DNA of 64,000 bases. Origin: Paenibacillus sp. FSL R10-2734 (GTDB taxonomy: Bacteria > Bacillota > Bacilli > Paenibacillales > Paenibacillaceae). Location of the stretch: positions 3,596,001 to 3,660,000 of the forward strand of contig NZ_CP150170.1 of assembly GCF_037963865.1 (NCBI RefSeq). Direction: 5' to 3'. This document shows, one piece after another, positions 1 through 8,400 of the stretch. Position 1 is the stretch's first letter. Each line of letters opens with the position of its first letter. The translations under genes were made by a program, and so were the position numbers. The notes under the pieces were generated by a model. The model ran no database searches and was not told the DNA's origin. It worked only from the letters and a program-made list of their open reading frames with translations.

Positions 1-125
1 AAAGAAATTTAACATAGCGTTCGAGTTGTAAATGAGATTACATCTATTTTTCTTATGAAAACGGTATCCTTGATATGACATGAAGCTTAATAAGCTTTCA
101 AATCATAGGTGAAGGGACGATTTTC

Positions 126-938
126 ATGGAACACAGGAAGGGAGCTCGAAAGGTTAGTGACATTCCCGTTGAAATTATAGAATTACTGAATACGGGGTAT
201 TTACAAACCGTGAATTTAACAGAATGGCTTGCTGTGGATCATATTGTGCTGCTGGAAAATGTGCTTGAAGAGCTTGGTTTTGGGCAGGAATCTAAACCTA
301 TCCTACATAGGCTAAACGATTTATCGGAAAAGAAAATAATGAAGCTCATACCCGCTATTGCGCGGGAGTGGCGACAGGCATTGGACAGCAAATCAGAGGG
401 GGAACAATCCCGAGTATTCACAGCTTTAGCGCAGCATCGTTCCGATAGTGTCCGATGTTGGGCTGCCTATATGGTCGGTCAAAATCAATCCTTAAGTCTA
501 TCGCAAAAGCTAACAGCCATACGTCCTTTTGCAGCGGATGATCATTTTGGGGTGCGTGAGATTTCATGGATGGCTTTAAGGGAATCAGTCATTGCCGAGC
601 TGGAAGATTCCATTGAATGGCTAGAGGACTGGGTTCATGATCAAGAAGTGAATATTAGAAGATTTGCGATCGAATTGACGCGTCCACATGGGGTATGGGC
701 GAAGCATATTACAGCACTCAAAGAAAATCCGGCGATTGCACGTTCGCTTTTAGAACCGCTTAAGTCTGATCCGGCAAAATACGTTCAGGATTCTGTTAGC
801 AATTGGTTAAATGATGCTAGTAAAAGCAATCCAGCATGGGTACAGCAAATTTGTGACGACTGGCTGATCCTTTCAGATACGAAGGAAACAAAGCGGATTG
901 TAACTCGAGCTACAAGAAGTATCACTGATCAACATTGA
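126..938 (+). CDS. DNA alkylation repair protein, AlkC/AlkD-like HEAT repeat family
   Basis: 270 residues, predicted soluble. The C-terminal half is a run of short helical HEAT-like units with many Trp and Arg residues. The pattern PHGVWAKHI, followed by a stretch like LLEPLKSDPAKYVQDSVSNW, is characteristic of the AlkC branch of DNA alkylation repair glycosylases, which excise N3/N7-alkylated purines. That role is family knowledge; the specificity here is inferred. The ATG at 126 follows a GTGAAGGGA ribosome site at 110-118. The gene stands alone, ends in a strong terminator at 968-1008 and has no repair partner nearby. It could be a structural HEAT protein without glycosylase activity, because no catalytic residue can be fixed by eye. 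Confidence 0.75.
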   Translation: MEHRKGARKVSDIPVEIIELLNTGYLQTVNLTEWLAVDHIVLLENVLEELGFGQESKPILHRLNDLSEKKIMKLIPAIAREWRQALDSKSEGEQSRVFTALAQHRSDSVRCWAAYMVGQNQSLSLSQKLTAIRPFAADDHFGVREISWMALRESVIAELEDSIEWLEDWVHDQEVNIRRFAIELTRPHGVWAKHITALKENPAIARSLLEPLKSDPAKYVQDSVSNWLNDASKSNPAWVQQICDDWLILSDTKETKRIVTRATRSITDQH

Positions 939-967
939 AATTACTTAATTGAATTTGAATTAAAGAT

Positions 968-1008
968 AAAACGCCAAACACTATGCGTATAAGTGATGGC
1001 GTTTTTTA
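968..1008 (+). terminator. Rho-independent terminator after the HEAT repair gene
   Basis: Inverted repeat AACGCCA ... TGGCGTT, extended by an inner CACT/AGTG pairing, runs directly into six T residues. Confidence 0.85.
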
Positions 1009-1096
1009 GTATGGAATTAGAAGTAAACTTGGATAATCAAAGGAAATTAATCATTGCTATTTATTATTTAAACCGAAAAACGAGAAAATATTTATA

Positions 1097-1125
1097 TTGT
1101 TAATCTGTATTTCATCTGTTATACT
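1097..1125 (+). promoter_or_regulatory. Sigma-A-type promoter of the acetamidase-like gene
   Basis: TTGTTA at 1097-1102 and TATACT at 1120-1125 are 17 bp apart. The gene starts 58 nt further on, which fits a short leader. Confidence 0.6.
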
Positions 1126-1182
1126 CAAAAACACAAAATGTTATAAAAACTAACATACAAAAAGATGGAGGAGGAGTTTAGT

Positions 1183-2733
1183 ATGGAGAAACAAACATTT
1201 CGCAAGATTGGTGTCATGTTATCAATGTTTTTAGTGGTGAATTCGTCAGTTGGTGTTATGTATGCTAACACATATGATGGAGTGTATAAACCCAAAACAC
1301 ATATTCTCAAGGCGAATTCGGACACTGTTCGATGGGGGAATATTGGTAAGGGGAATCCAGCTTTAACTGTACATTCGGGAGACATCGTAACGGTTGAGGG
1401 CATTACGCATCATTCAGGTGATGATTACGATCGAATGATTAAAGGGGATGCGGGAGTCGAAGATATTTTTCACTGGATTGAAGGGGAGAAGAATGAAGAA
1501 CTTCGCGGACCGGGTGTACATATTATGACGGGGCCTATCGCAGTAGAAGGTGCTGAACCAGGAGATGTTCTGGAAGTGAAGATTTTGGATATGAAGCTGA
1601 GACCAAATGGGAATGACCAATACGCTGGCAAAACATATGGCGTGAATGCCGCGGCGAACTGGGGTTATCTATACGGAGATATGGTCGAGGAGCCGAAAAA
1701 ACGTGAAGTGGTAACAATCTACGAGATGGATACGGAGGGGGGAACGGATTATGCAACAGCAGTTTATAACTATAAATGGACTGTGCAAACTGATCCGGAT
1801 GGTCAAGTGCACCCGACAATTGACTATCCAGGTGTTATTGTAGACCATAGTACGATTGATAAGAACTTCGATGTGCTGAAAGGCGTGAAAATTCCGGTAC
1901 GTCTACACTTTGGTACGATGGGCGTAGCGCCGAAAGAAGCGGATATTGTTGATTCCGTTCCACCTTCTTACAATGGCGGCAACGTAGATGATTGGCGGAT
2001 TACTGAAGGTGCAACCATGTATTATCCTGTATCCGTACCAGGTGCACTTCTGTCGATAGGTGATCCGCATGCCGGACAAGGCGATTCGGAGATTAATGGA
2101 ACTGCCATCGAGACCTCGGTAACAGGTGACATACAAGTTATTCTTCATAAAAAAGCATCACTAAACAACAAACTGAAAGGTTTAAACTTCCCATTACTTG
2201 AAAATGAGAATGAATGGGTTGTACATGGATTCAGTTACGCGAATTATTTGGAAGAGCTTGGAACGAATGCGCAGAAAGAGATCTTCAATAACTCTTCCAT
2301 TGATAAAGCGATGAAGGATGCGGCTCATAAAACGAAAGATTTTTTAATGGCAGGAATGGATTTGAGCGAAGATGAAGCTTACTCTCTGATGTCTGTATCC
2401 GCTGATTTTGGAATTACACAAGTGGTGGATGGAAACTGGGGCGTTCATGCCTTGATAGACAAAGGTCAATTCGGCGAATCGGAGAGAAAGGCAGTGGGAT
2501 TACGCAGCAGCTTTGAAGGCTTTGGAGCGAAAGTAAGCTGGAAAACAGCTAGCCAGATCGTTACAATAAGCTACAATGACAATGTGCTTGAGATGAAGGT
2601 CGGAGCGACAACAGGTACGTACAACGGGAAGACAGTGAAGCTTGTAGCCCCAATAAGAGTTGTAGACGAGAAGGTTGAGGCCAGCGAATACTTCGTGAAT
2701 TTTTATAAATCTAAGCTGTCAAAGACAGAGTAG
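1183..2733 (+). CDS. Secreted acetamidase/formamidase family protein with C-terminal copper-amine-oxidase-like stalk domain
   Basis: 516 residues from the ATG at 1183, chosen over the in-frame ATG at 1165 because GGAGGAGG at 1167-1174 is an ideal ribosome site for the later codon. Residues 1-29 form a signal peptide. Residues ~35-400 match the FmdA/AmdA fold (GDIVTVEGITHHSGDDYD near the start, GPIAVEGAEPGDVLEVKI, later GDPHAGQGDSEINGTAIE), a family that hydrolyses short amides to ammonia and acid. The last ~90 residues resemble the Cu_amine_oxidN1 stalk domain common in Paenibacillus surface proteins. Export of this usually cytoplasmic enzyme, plus the stalk, is unusual. The substrate is unknown. 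The gene is monocistronic with its own promoter and a terminator shared with the convergent Lrp gene. Confidence 0.8.
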   Translation: MEKQTFRKIGVMLSMFLVVNSSVGVMYANTYDGVYKPKTHILKANSDTVRWGNIGKGNPALTVHSGDIVTVEGITHHSGDDYDRMIKGDAGVEDIFHWIEGEKNEELRGPGVHIMTGPIAVEGAEPGDVLEVKILDMKLRPNGNDQYAGKTYGVNAAANWGYLYGDMVEEPKKREVVTIYEMDTEGGTDYATAVYNYKWTVQTDPDGQVHPTIDYPGVIVDHSTIDKNFDVLKGVKIPVRLHFGTMGVAPKEADIVDSVPPSYNGGNVDDWRITEGATMYYPVSVPGALLSIGDPHAGQGDSEINGTAIETSVTGDIQVILHKKASLNNKLKGLNFPLLENENEWVVHGFSYANYLEELGTNAQKEIFNNSSIDKAMKDAAHKTKDFLMAGMDLSEDEAYSLMSVSADFGITQVVDGNWGVHALIDKGQFGESERKAVGLRSSFEGFGAKVSWKTASQIVTISYNDNVLEMKVGATTGTYNGKTVKLVAPIRVVDEKVEASEYFVNFYKSKLSKTE

Positions 2734-2778
2734 GGCGTATTAGCAATTATTAGATAATAATAATATAAGCATCCATAT

Positions 2779-2814
2779 AAGAAAAGAACCGTCTTTTGCC
2801 GGTTCTTTTTCTTA
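2779..2814. terminator. Bidirectional terminator between convergent genes
   Basis: AAGAAAAGAACCG pairs with CGGTTCTTTTTCTT across a short loop. T-tracts on both strands let it serve the acetamidase-like gene and the Lrp gene. Confidence 0.8.
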
Positions 2815-3258
2815 TATATTTAGACCGTCCTGATTCTTGTGGCGCTTTAATAAAATCTGGTTTTCTACACGTACTAGTCCATCGAGACAGTAGATCGATT
2901 CATGCATAAAGCGTTCCATCTCTTCAAGATTCTCAACTAGAATGTGAATATGAAGAATGCAAGGACCTGTCATTTCATAAAGTACGGCTACGCGTTCATT
3001 TTCTTTCAATACCTCGACAATATGATTTAGATGAGCAGGCTCTACTTCAAGTTCCAGGTACGCGGAAATTTTCTTTCCCAGCTTTTCTGCACTAATGACG
3101 ATAGAGAATTGCTCGATAATGCCTTGATTGACGAGCCGATCGATGCGATCCTTCACCGCGACACTTGATAAGTTAACTTCTTTAGCTAGATCAGTATAGG
3201 ATATTCTGCTGTTTTGGGTCAGCCGCTGTAAGATATGATTATCGATAGGATCAAGCAT
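2812..3258 (-). CDS. Lrp/AsnC family transcriptional regulator
   Basis: 148 residues, the normal family length. Residues 1-60 are the AsnC-type winged HTH (DLAKEVNLSSVAVKDRIDRL is the recognition region). Residues ~65-140 are the RAM/AsnC effector domain, a beta-alpha-beta-beta-alpha-beta fold that oligomerises and binds amino acids. Members are DNA-binding feast/famine regulators of amino-acid metabolism or transport. No adjacent amino-acid operon is present and the gene is transcribed alone, away from tyrS, so the target cannot be named. Confidence 0.92.
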   Translation of the reverse strand: MLDPIDNHILQRLTQNSRISYTDLAKEVNLSSVAVKDRIDRLVNQGIIEQFSIVISAEKLGKKISAYLELEVEPAHLNHIVEVLKENERVAVLYEMTGPCILHIHILVENLEEMERFMHESIYCLDGLVRVENQILLKRHKNQDGLNI

Positions 3259-3364
3259 GTGGATTATTTCACCTCTTTTTTCGTAATTGTAACAGAAAAA
3301 AAGTGGGAATGCCTAGTAGTGCATCACAGCAGAAGTGTGTCTTAGCATTCTGAGCTTAAGATAG

Positions 3365-3393
3365 TTGACATTAAAGAATTATTTCACTATACT
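3365..3393 (+). promoter_or_regulatory. Strong sigma-A promoter for the tyrS T-box leader
   Basis: Perfect -35 TTGACA at 3365-3370, a 17-bp spacer, and -10 TATACT at 3388-3393. Transcription should begin near 3400, just ahead of the T-box. Confidence 0.85.
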
Positions 3394-3399
3394 GGCTGT

Positions 3400-3674
3400 A
3401 ATCTTATAAACGATATACGTTGAAGGAGCCCAGTAGTAGCTTAGTCCCTGTTCCAGAAAGCCGGGGGTTGATGAAACCCGGTACACACTAAGACTTACGA
3501 ATTACACTTTGGAGTATCTCGGCTAACACCGAGCGGAATGGCGAACGATATCTCGTCAAGAGTGGTATCCATGTTATGCTTGAGCATAAGCGTTTCATTG
3601 GTGCAATCTGGGTGGTAACACGGTTATTCAATCGTCCCTATGTCTACAATAGACTAGGGGACGATTTTTTTTGT
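3400..3674 (+). promoter_or_regulatory. Tyrosine T-box riboswitch (tyrS leader)
   Basis: The leader senses uncharged tRNA and controls read-through into tyrS. An AGTA motif after GGAGCCC opens the specifier loop. The helix CTTAGT/ACTAAG lies above it, and the 3' side of the loop carries TAC (Tyr codon) at 3496-3498 and again at 3503-3505. The T-box core reads GGGTGGTAACACGG near 3610-3623. It is followed at 3631-3674 by a terminator, ATCGTCCC ... GGGGACGAT plus eight T residues, which competes with the antiterminator. Which of the two TAC triplets is the true specifier cannot be settled by eye. Confidence 0.93.
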
Positions 3675-3681
3675 TTTTTTA

Positions 3682-3783
3682 AAATATAAGGATTTATATG
3701 TTTTACTTCATCAATTATCCTTATATTTCTCGCTGAAACGGTACCGTCCTAAAAAGAACGGCAAAGCCGTTTCCGCTTGGCGG
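3682..3783. repeat. Nested inverted repeats between T-box and tyrS
   Basis: A perfect 12-bp inverted repeat (AAATATAAGGAT at 3682-3693, ATCCTTATATTT at 3717-3728) is followed by a second palindromic block. In that block GAAACGG pairs with CCGTTTC and an inner AACGGC-AAA-GCCGTT hairpin lies at 3757-3771. The T-box does not need this DNA. It may be a REP-like or MITE-like intergenic element; that is inference. Confidence 0.5.
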
Positions 3784-3831
3784 ACTAATGATTCGTTATA
3801 GGATATCTACTAATTTAAGGGGTGTTATGCA

Positions 3832-5091
3832 ATGAATATTATCGACGAACTAGAATGGCGCGATGCCATCAATCAACAAACCGATGCCGAAGGGCTTAGA
3901 GAACTGACTAATCAAAAATCGGTATCCTTGTACTGTGGTGTAGATCCAACAGGTGACAGTATGCATATCGGCCATTTGATTCCGTTCATGGTACTTAAAA
4001 GATTCCAGCTTGCAGGACATCGTCCAGTAATTCTAATTGGTGGTGCTACAGGTACGATTGGTGATCCAAGTGGACGTCAGTCCGAACGCTCTTTGCAGAC
4101 ACTGGAGCAAATCCAAGCCAACGTGGATGCACTTACTGCACAAATGAAAAAGCTGTTCATAACCGATGGCGACAATCAAATTCGCATGGTGAACAACTAC
4201 GATTGGACGCATAAAATCAATGTTATCGAATTTTTGCGTGACTATGGGAAGAACTTCAGCATCAATTCGATGCTTGCCAAAGATGTAGTAGCCAGCAGAT
4301 TGGACAGCGGTATTTCCTTTACGGAATTCTCCTACCAAATCCTGCAATCCCTAGATTACCTGCATCTGTACCAGCATGAAGATGTACAATTGCAAATTGG
4401 TGGCTCTGACCAATGGGGCAACATTACAAGCGGCCTTGATCTGATTCGTAGAAAAGAAGGATCTGAGGCTGTAGCATTCGGACTTACTATTCCGCTTATG
4501 CTAAAAGCTGATGGCACGAAATTCGGTAAAACAGCTGGTGGAGCAATCTGGCTAGATCCGAACAAAACGACCGCATTTGAGTTCTACCAGTTCTGGGCAA
4601 ATACAGATGACCGTGATGTTGTGAAATACTTGAAGTACTTTACATTCCTCTCGAAAGAACAAATTGATGGACTTGCAGAAAAAGTGCAAACCGAACCGCA
4701 TAAGCGTGAAGCGCAAAAAACACTGGCTGAGGAAATGACCAGATTCGTACATGGAGAGGAGCTGTTGGAGCAGGCTAAACGTATTACGGCAGCTTTGTTC
4801 AGTGGAGATATTAAATCCCTAACCGCTGACGAGATCGAGCAGGGCTTCAAGGAAATGCCAACGTACGAAACGACATTAGAGTCCAAAAATATCGTGGAAT
4901 GGCTTGTTGATTTAGGAATTGAGCCATCCAAACGTCAAGCACGTGAGGATATCACCAAAGGTGCAATTTCGATGAACGGTGAGAAGGTTAGCGATGTTGG
5001 AATGGAAGTTACAGCTAACGAAGCTATCGGCGGCCGATTTATTATTATCCGTAAGGGTAAGAAAAACTATAGCTTGGTGAAATTGTCTTAG
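3832..5091 (+). CDS. tyrS: Tyrosyl-tRNA synthetase
   Basis: 419 residues, the usual bacterial TyrRS length. It attaches tyrosine to tRNA-Tyr in the cytoplasm. Visible are the class I HIGH motif at 45-48, the KMSKS-equivalent KFGKT at 230-234, the tyrosine-pocket stretch SYQILQSLDYLHLYQ, and a C-terminal S4 RNA-binding domain (~350-419). The start is ATG 3832 behind GGGGTG. Expression is governed by the upstream T-box. The gene is monocistronic and ends in a terminator at 5109-5142. Confidence 0.98.
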   Translation: MNIIDELEWRDAINQQTDAEGLRELTNQKSVSLYCGVDPTGDSMHIGHLIPFMVLKRFQLAGHRPVILIGGATGTIGDPSGRQSERSLQTLEQIQANVDALTAQMKKLFITDGDNQIRMVNNYDWTHKINVIEFLRDYGKNFSINSMLAKDVVASRLDSGISFTEFSYQILQSLDYLHLYQHEDVQLQIGGSDQWGNITSGLDLIRRKEGSEAVAFGLTIPLMLKADGTKFGKTAGGAIWLDPNKTTAFEFYQFWANTDDRDVVKYLKYFTFLSKEQIDGLAEKVQTEPHKREAQKTLAEEMTRFVHGEELLEQAKRITAALFSGDIKSLTADEIEQGFKEMPTYETTLESKNIVEWLVDLGIEPSKRQAREDITKGAISMNGEKVSDVGMEVTANEAIGGRFIIIRKGKKNYSLVKLS

Positions 5092-5108
5092 CAAAAAATG
5101 ATATTAAG

Positions 5109-5142
5109 AAGCCTTCCTTATATGTATAAGGGAGGCTTTTTG
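5109..5142 (+). terminator. Terminator after tyrS
   Basis: AAGCCTTCCTTAT pairs with ATAAGGGAGGCTT, followed by a T-run. Confidence 0.88.
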
Positions 5143-5257
5143 TTTTAATAGTACAAAAAATGAATTTCAAACACAAACCCAAAAATACTACAAATATCCA
5201 AAAATGTTACCTAAAAAATTCGAAGGCGAATTCTAATAGGTGATAAAAAAACCAAAT

Positions 5258-5294
5258 CATCTAAATATTGTTATAGAGATATTTTTTTTAGATG
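5258..5294. repeat. Inverted repeat upstream of the GH95 gene
   Basis: CATCTAAA at 5258-5265 is matched perfectly by TTTAGATG at 5287-5294, with AT-rich DNA between. It lies directly upstream of the cre box and could be part of the promoter or an operator. Confidence 0.4.
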
Positions 5295-5300
5295 TTAGAA

Positions 5301-5314
5301 TGAAAGCGTTATCA
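5301..5314 (+). promoter_or_regulatory. CcpA cre box upstream of the GH95-like gene
   Basis: TGAAAGCGTTATCA fits the catabolite-responsive-element consensus TGWAANCGNTNWCA at every position. It lies about 155 bp before the start codon, so carbon catabolite repression of this secreted enzyme is likely. Confidence 0.8.
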
Positions 5315-5467
5315 TTTTGCTGGTAATAAGTAGTAACAACAAAACTTTAAATATTAAAAATGGGGTCGATGACAATGAGATGCTAATTGTTTTTATATTG
5401 GTCAATGTTGTCCTTTTTACAACAACAAATGCTTTAATATTATTTGTAGGAAATGGGTGAAGATAAC

Positions 5468-8400
5468 ATGTTGAGGAAAAGAATTATAGCGATGGGACTT
5501 ACAACGGCTCTTTTCACGTCGTTGTTCGCAACAGCTCCTCAGGTTGTCCGTGCGAGTAGCACTGACATCAAGCCTACGGAGATGCGAGGTATTCATTCCA
5601 AACAAGTGGCAACGTGGTGGAAGGATGCAATGGTTAGTGGTAATGGTTTACTAGGAGTTATGGATTATGGAGATCCTCTCAATGACACGTTTATTTTTAA
5701 CAATACTAGATTTAATGTACCCAATAACGGTGTGCGCGAAGCGCCAGATATTAGTGGTGTCTTGAAGGAAGTGCGTGATCTTGTTATGTCCGATAAAGGA
5801 AAAGATGCGGCTAGTAAGGTGAATCAAGCAGCGTCGAATTGGCTTCGTGAATATTCAGGAGACAGCAGTGCGAACTGGGATATAGTCAACACCTACTCGT
5901 TTCATCCTGGTTACAAGGCTATGTTAAACCTAACATCGTCCGGCACGCAAATGAATTATGATCGCTGGACAAATTATGAAACGGGTGAGCTCGGTGTACA
6001 ATGGAGCGATGCGAAAGGTGATTGGTTGAGAAAAACTTTTGTGTCACGGACCGACAATGTCATCGTTACATATATGGAAAAGCCGACACAAGCGAATGAC
6101 TTTAGCGCTACGGTGGAGATCGATGCTAAGTCTATGCCGAATTTCGCTAGCACCGGGATTTCATTGAATAAAAAGGTTGATTCGAAAGGCAACTATTTAT
6201 CGTTAAAAGGGAAATACGCATCGCAAGCGAATTCGCCACTAAAAAGTGGTGGTTATGCAGGCGTTACCCAAATCGTTACAGACGGTATCAAAAGCGTTGT
6301 TGATGAGCGTGTCAATATTTCGGGCGCAACGCATATTGCTCTAATAACAAGCCTTGATCGCCAGGATAAAGATTTCGAGCTTAATGATGACAAGCTTGTA
6401 GATAAATTGCTGGCCGATATTTCAACAGTTCTAGAGAAGTATACGAAAAATGGAAAACTTGATTATTCGAAAATGCTAGCCCCACATGCTGAAATTCATG
6501 GTGAGATGATGAATAGAGTCAAGCTCGATTTGGATGCGGATTTGTCAGATCGTTACCTTACGAGCGAACAACTTCTTGATAAGCAAAGAGAAAACAAACA
6601 AGAATTAAATACAGCTTTAGTTGAGAAGATGTTCGATAGCGGTAGATATGCTTACATCTCTTCAAGTGGCTTTGGACCTCCACGACTGATGGGGATATGG
6701 ACAGGTGAATTTATGCCCCAATGGATGGGCGATTTCACGACCGATGCGAACGTTAATCTGCAGATTGCTGGCGGCAACATTGGAAATACACCTGAGGCTA
6801 TGGAAGGTTACTTTAACCTCATCATGAATCAAATCGAAGACTGGGAACTCAACGCAGAGCGAATTTTCGGCTTCAAAAATGCGATTTTAGCTCCTCCAAG
6901 AACGGATGGCGAGGGCGGGGCATTAACGCATTTTACGACTAATGATTCTTTTCCGGGTCAATATTGGCTTTCAGGAGGTAGCTGGCTTCTAATGCCTTTT
7001 TATGAGTACTATTTAACTTTTGGTAATCGCCAGATACCTGATGGTAAAGGTGGAGAGGCACCTGTACTTGATATTCTGTATACAAACTTGACAAAGGTAG
7101 GTAATTTCTTTGAACAGCTTTTGATGGAAGATTATATGGATAAATACGGTAAGTATATTCTGGTTCCTACTTATTCACCGGAAAATTATCCCTCAAATAA
7201 ATCTTCAACACTTCAGCCAAATGCAACAATGGATATTGCATCGACCAAAGATGCGCTAAAAATGCTGATTGACGTTGCCGAGGCAAGTGGGCATTCTGAG
7301 GATATTCAAAGGTGGGAGGGTTTGTTGAACAAACTCCCAAGTTATGTATACAACACAGACGGCTCTTTGAAAGAATGGGCGATGGAAGGAATTGAAGATC
7401 AAAATTATCACCGACACATCAGCCATTTGTATCCAGCGTGGCCAGCACATGAAATTGAGGAAGGAGATTCTGCTCTTTTCGAGGGATCAATGAAAGCCTT
7501 AGACAACCGCGTCCAAGAAAGTGGTCAAAATGCCGCACACGGACTTGTTCATAATGCTCTAGTTGAAGCAAGACTTAAACGAGGTGCTGGTGTTTATGAT
7601 GCAATCAAACCACTTTTTACAGATAATTATTTCTTTTTGAGCTTAATGACTTCACATAATAGTAATTGGCAAAGTGTGTATTGCACCGATGCATCGATTA
7701 CTATACCAGCTATCCTTATGGAAGCATTGGTATATTCGAATGATAATTCGATAGAACTTCTTCCTGCGTTACCAGAACAGTGGCAAAAAGGAAGCATTGC
7801 AGGTACAAGAAGCAGAAACCAGACGACCATTAAAAATCTTTCATGGGACATGAGTCAAGGGACGATGACAGCTGTCTTGAACTCCGATATTAATCAGGAT
7901 CTATTACTATCTAGCAAAAAAGGAATCGGAAAGATAGAAGCAACAGGCGCACTTATTACTGCGGTACCAGGGAAAGTGGATACACGCTCATTAGCAATGG
8001 TAGCGGGTAAAGATGTTACAGTGACAATTAGCTTGCCTACGTTTAATTCCGACAAATCTTATGCACTCTCAAATTCGTTTAGTAACATGTTTTTGCAGGT
8101 CAATGACGCTTCGAAGCTGGATGATGCACAAGTTGGACAAGGACAAGGTGGGATAGATCCGGCTCAATTATGGAAAATAGTGAAACGAGATGGTACCTAT
8201 TCTTCTATCGTCAACGTCAACTCGGGAAAGGCGATTGACGTTTCTGAGGGCTCATCTTCGGATAGTGCAGATATTATCGAATGGGATGAGAATGGAAATA
8301 ATAATCAACAATGGTCTATTTCGGATGCATCCGATGGCTACTTCACCATCGTGAACCGTTCGAGCCAAAAAGCCCTAACTTCTCTTAGCGACAGTACTGG

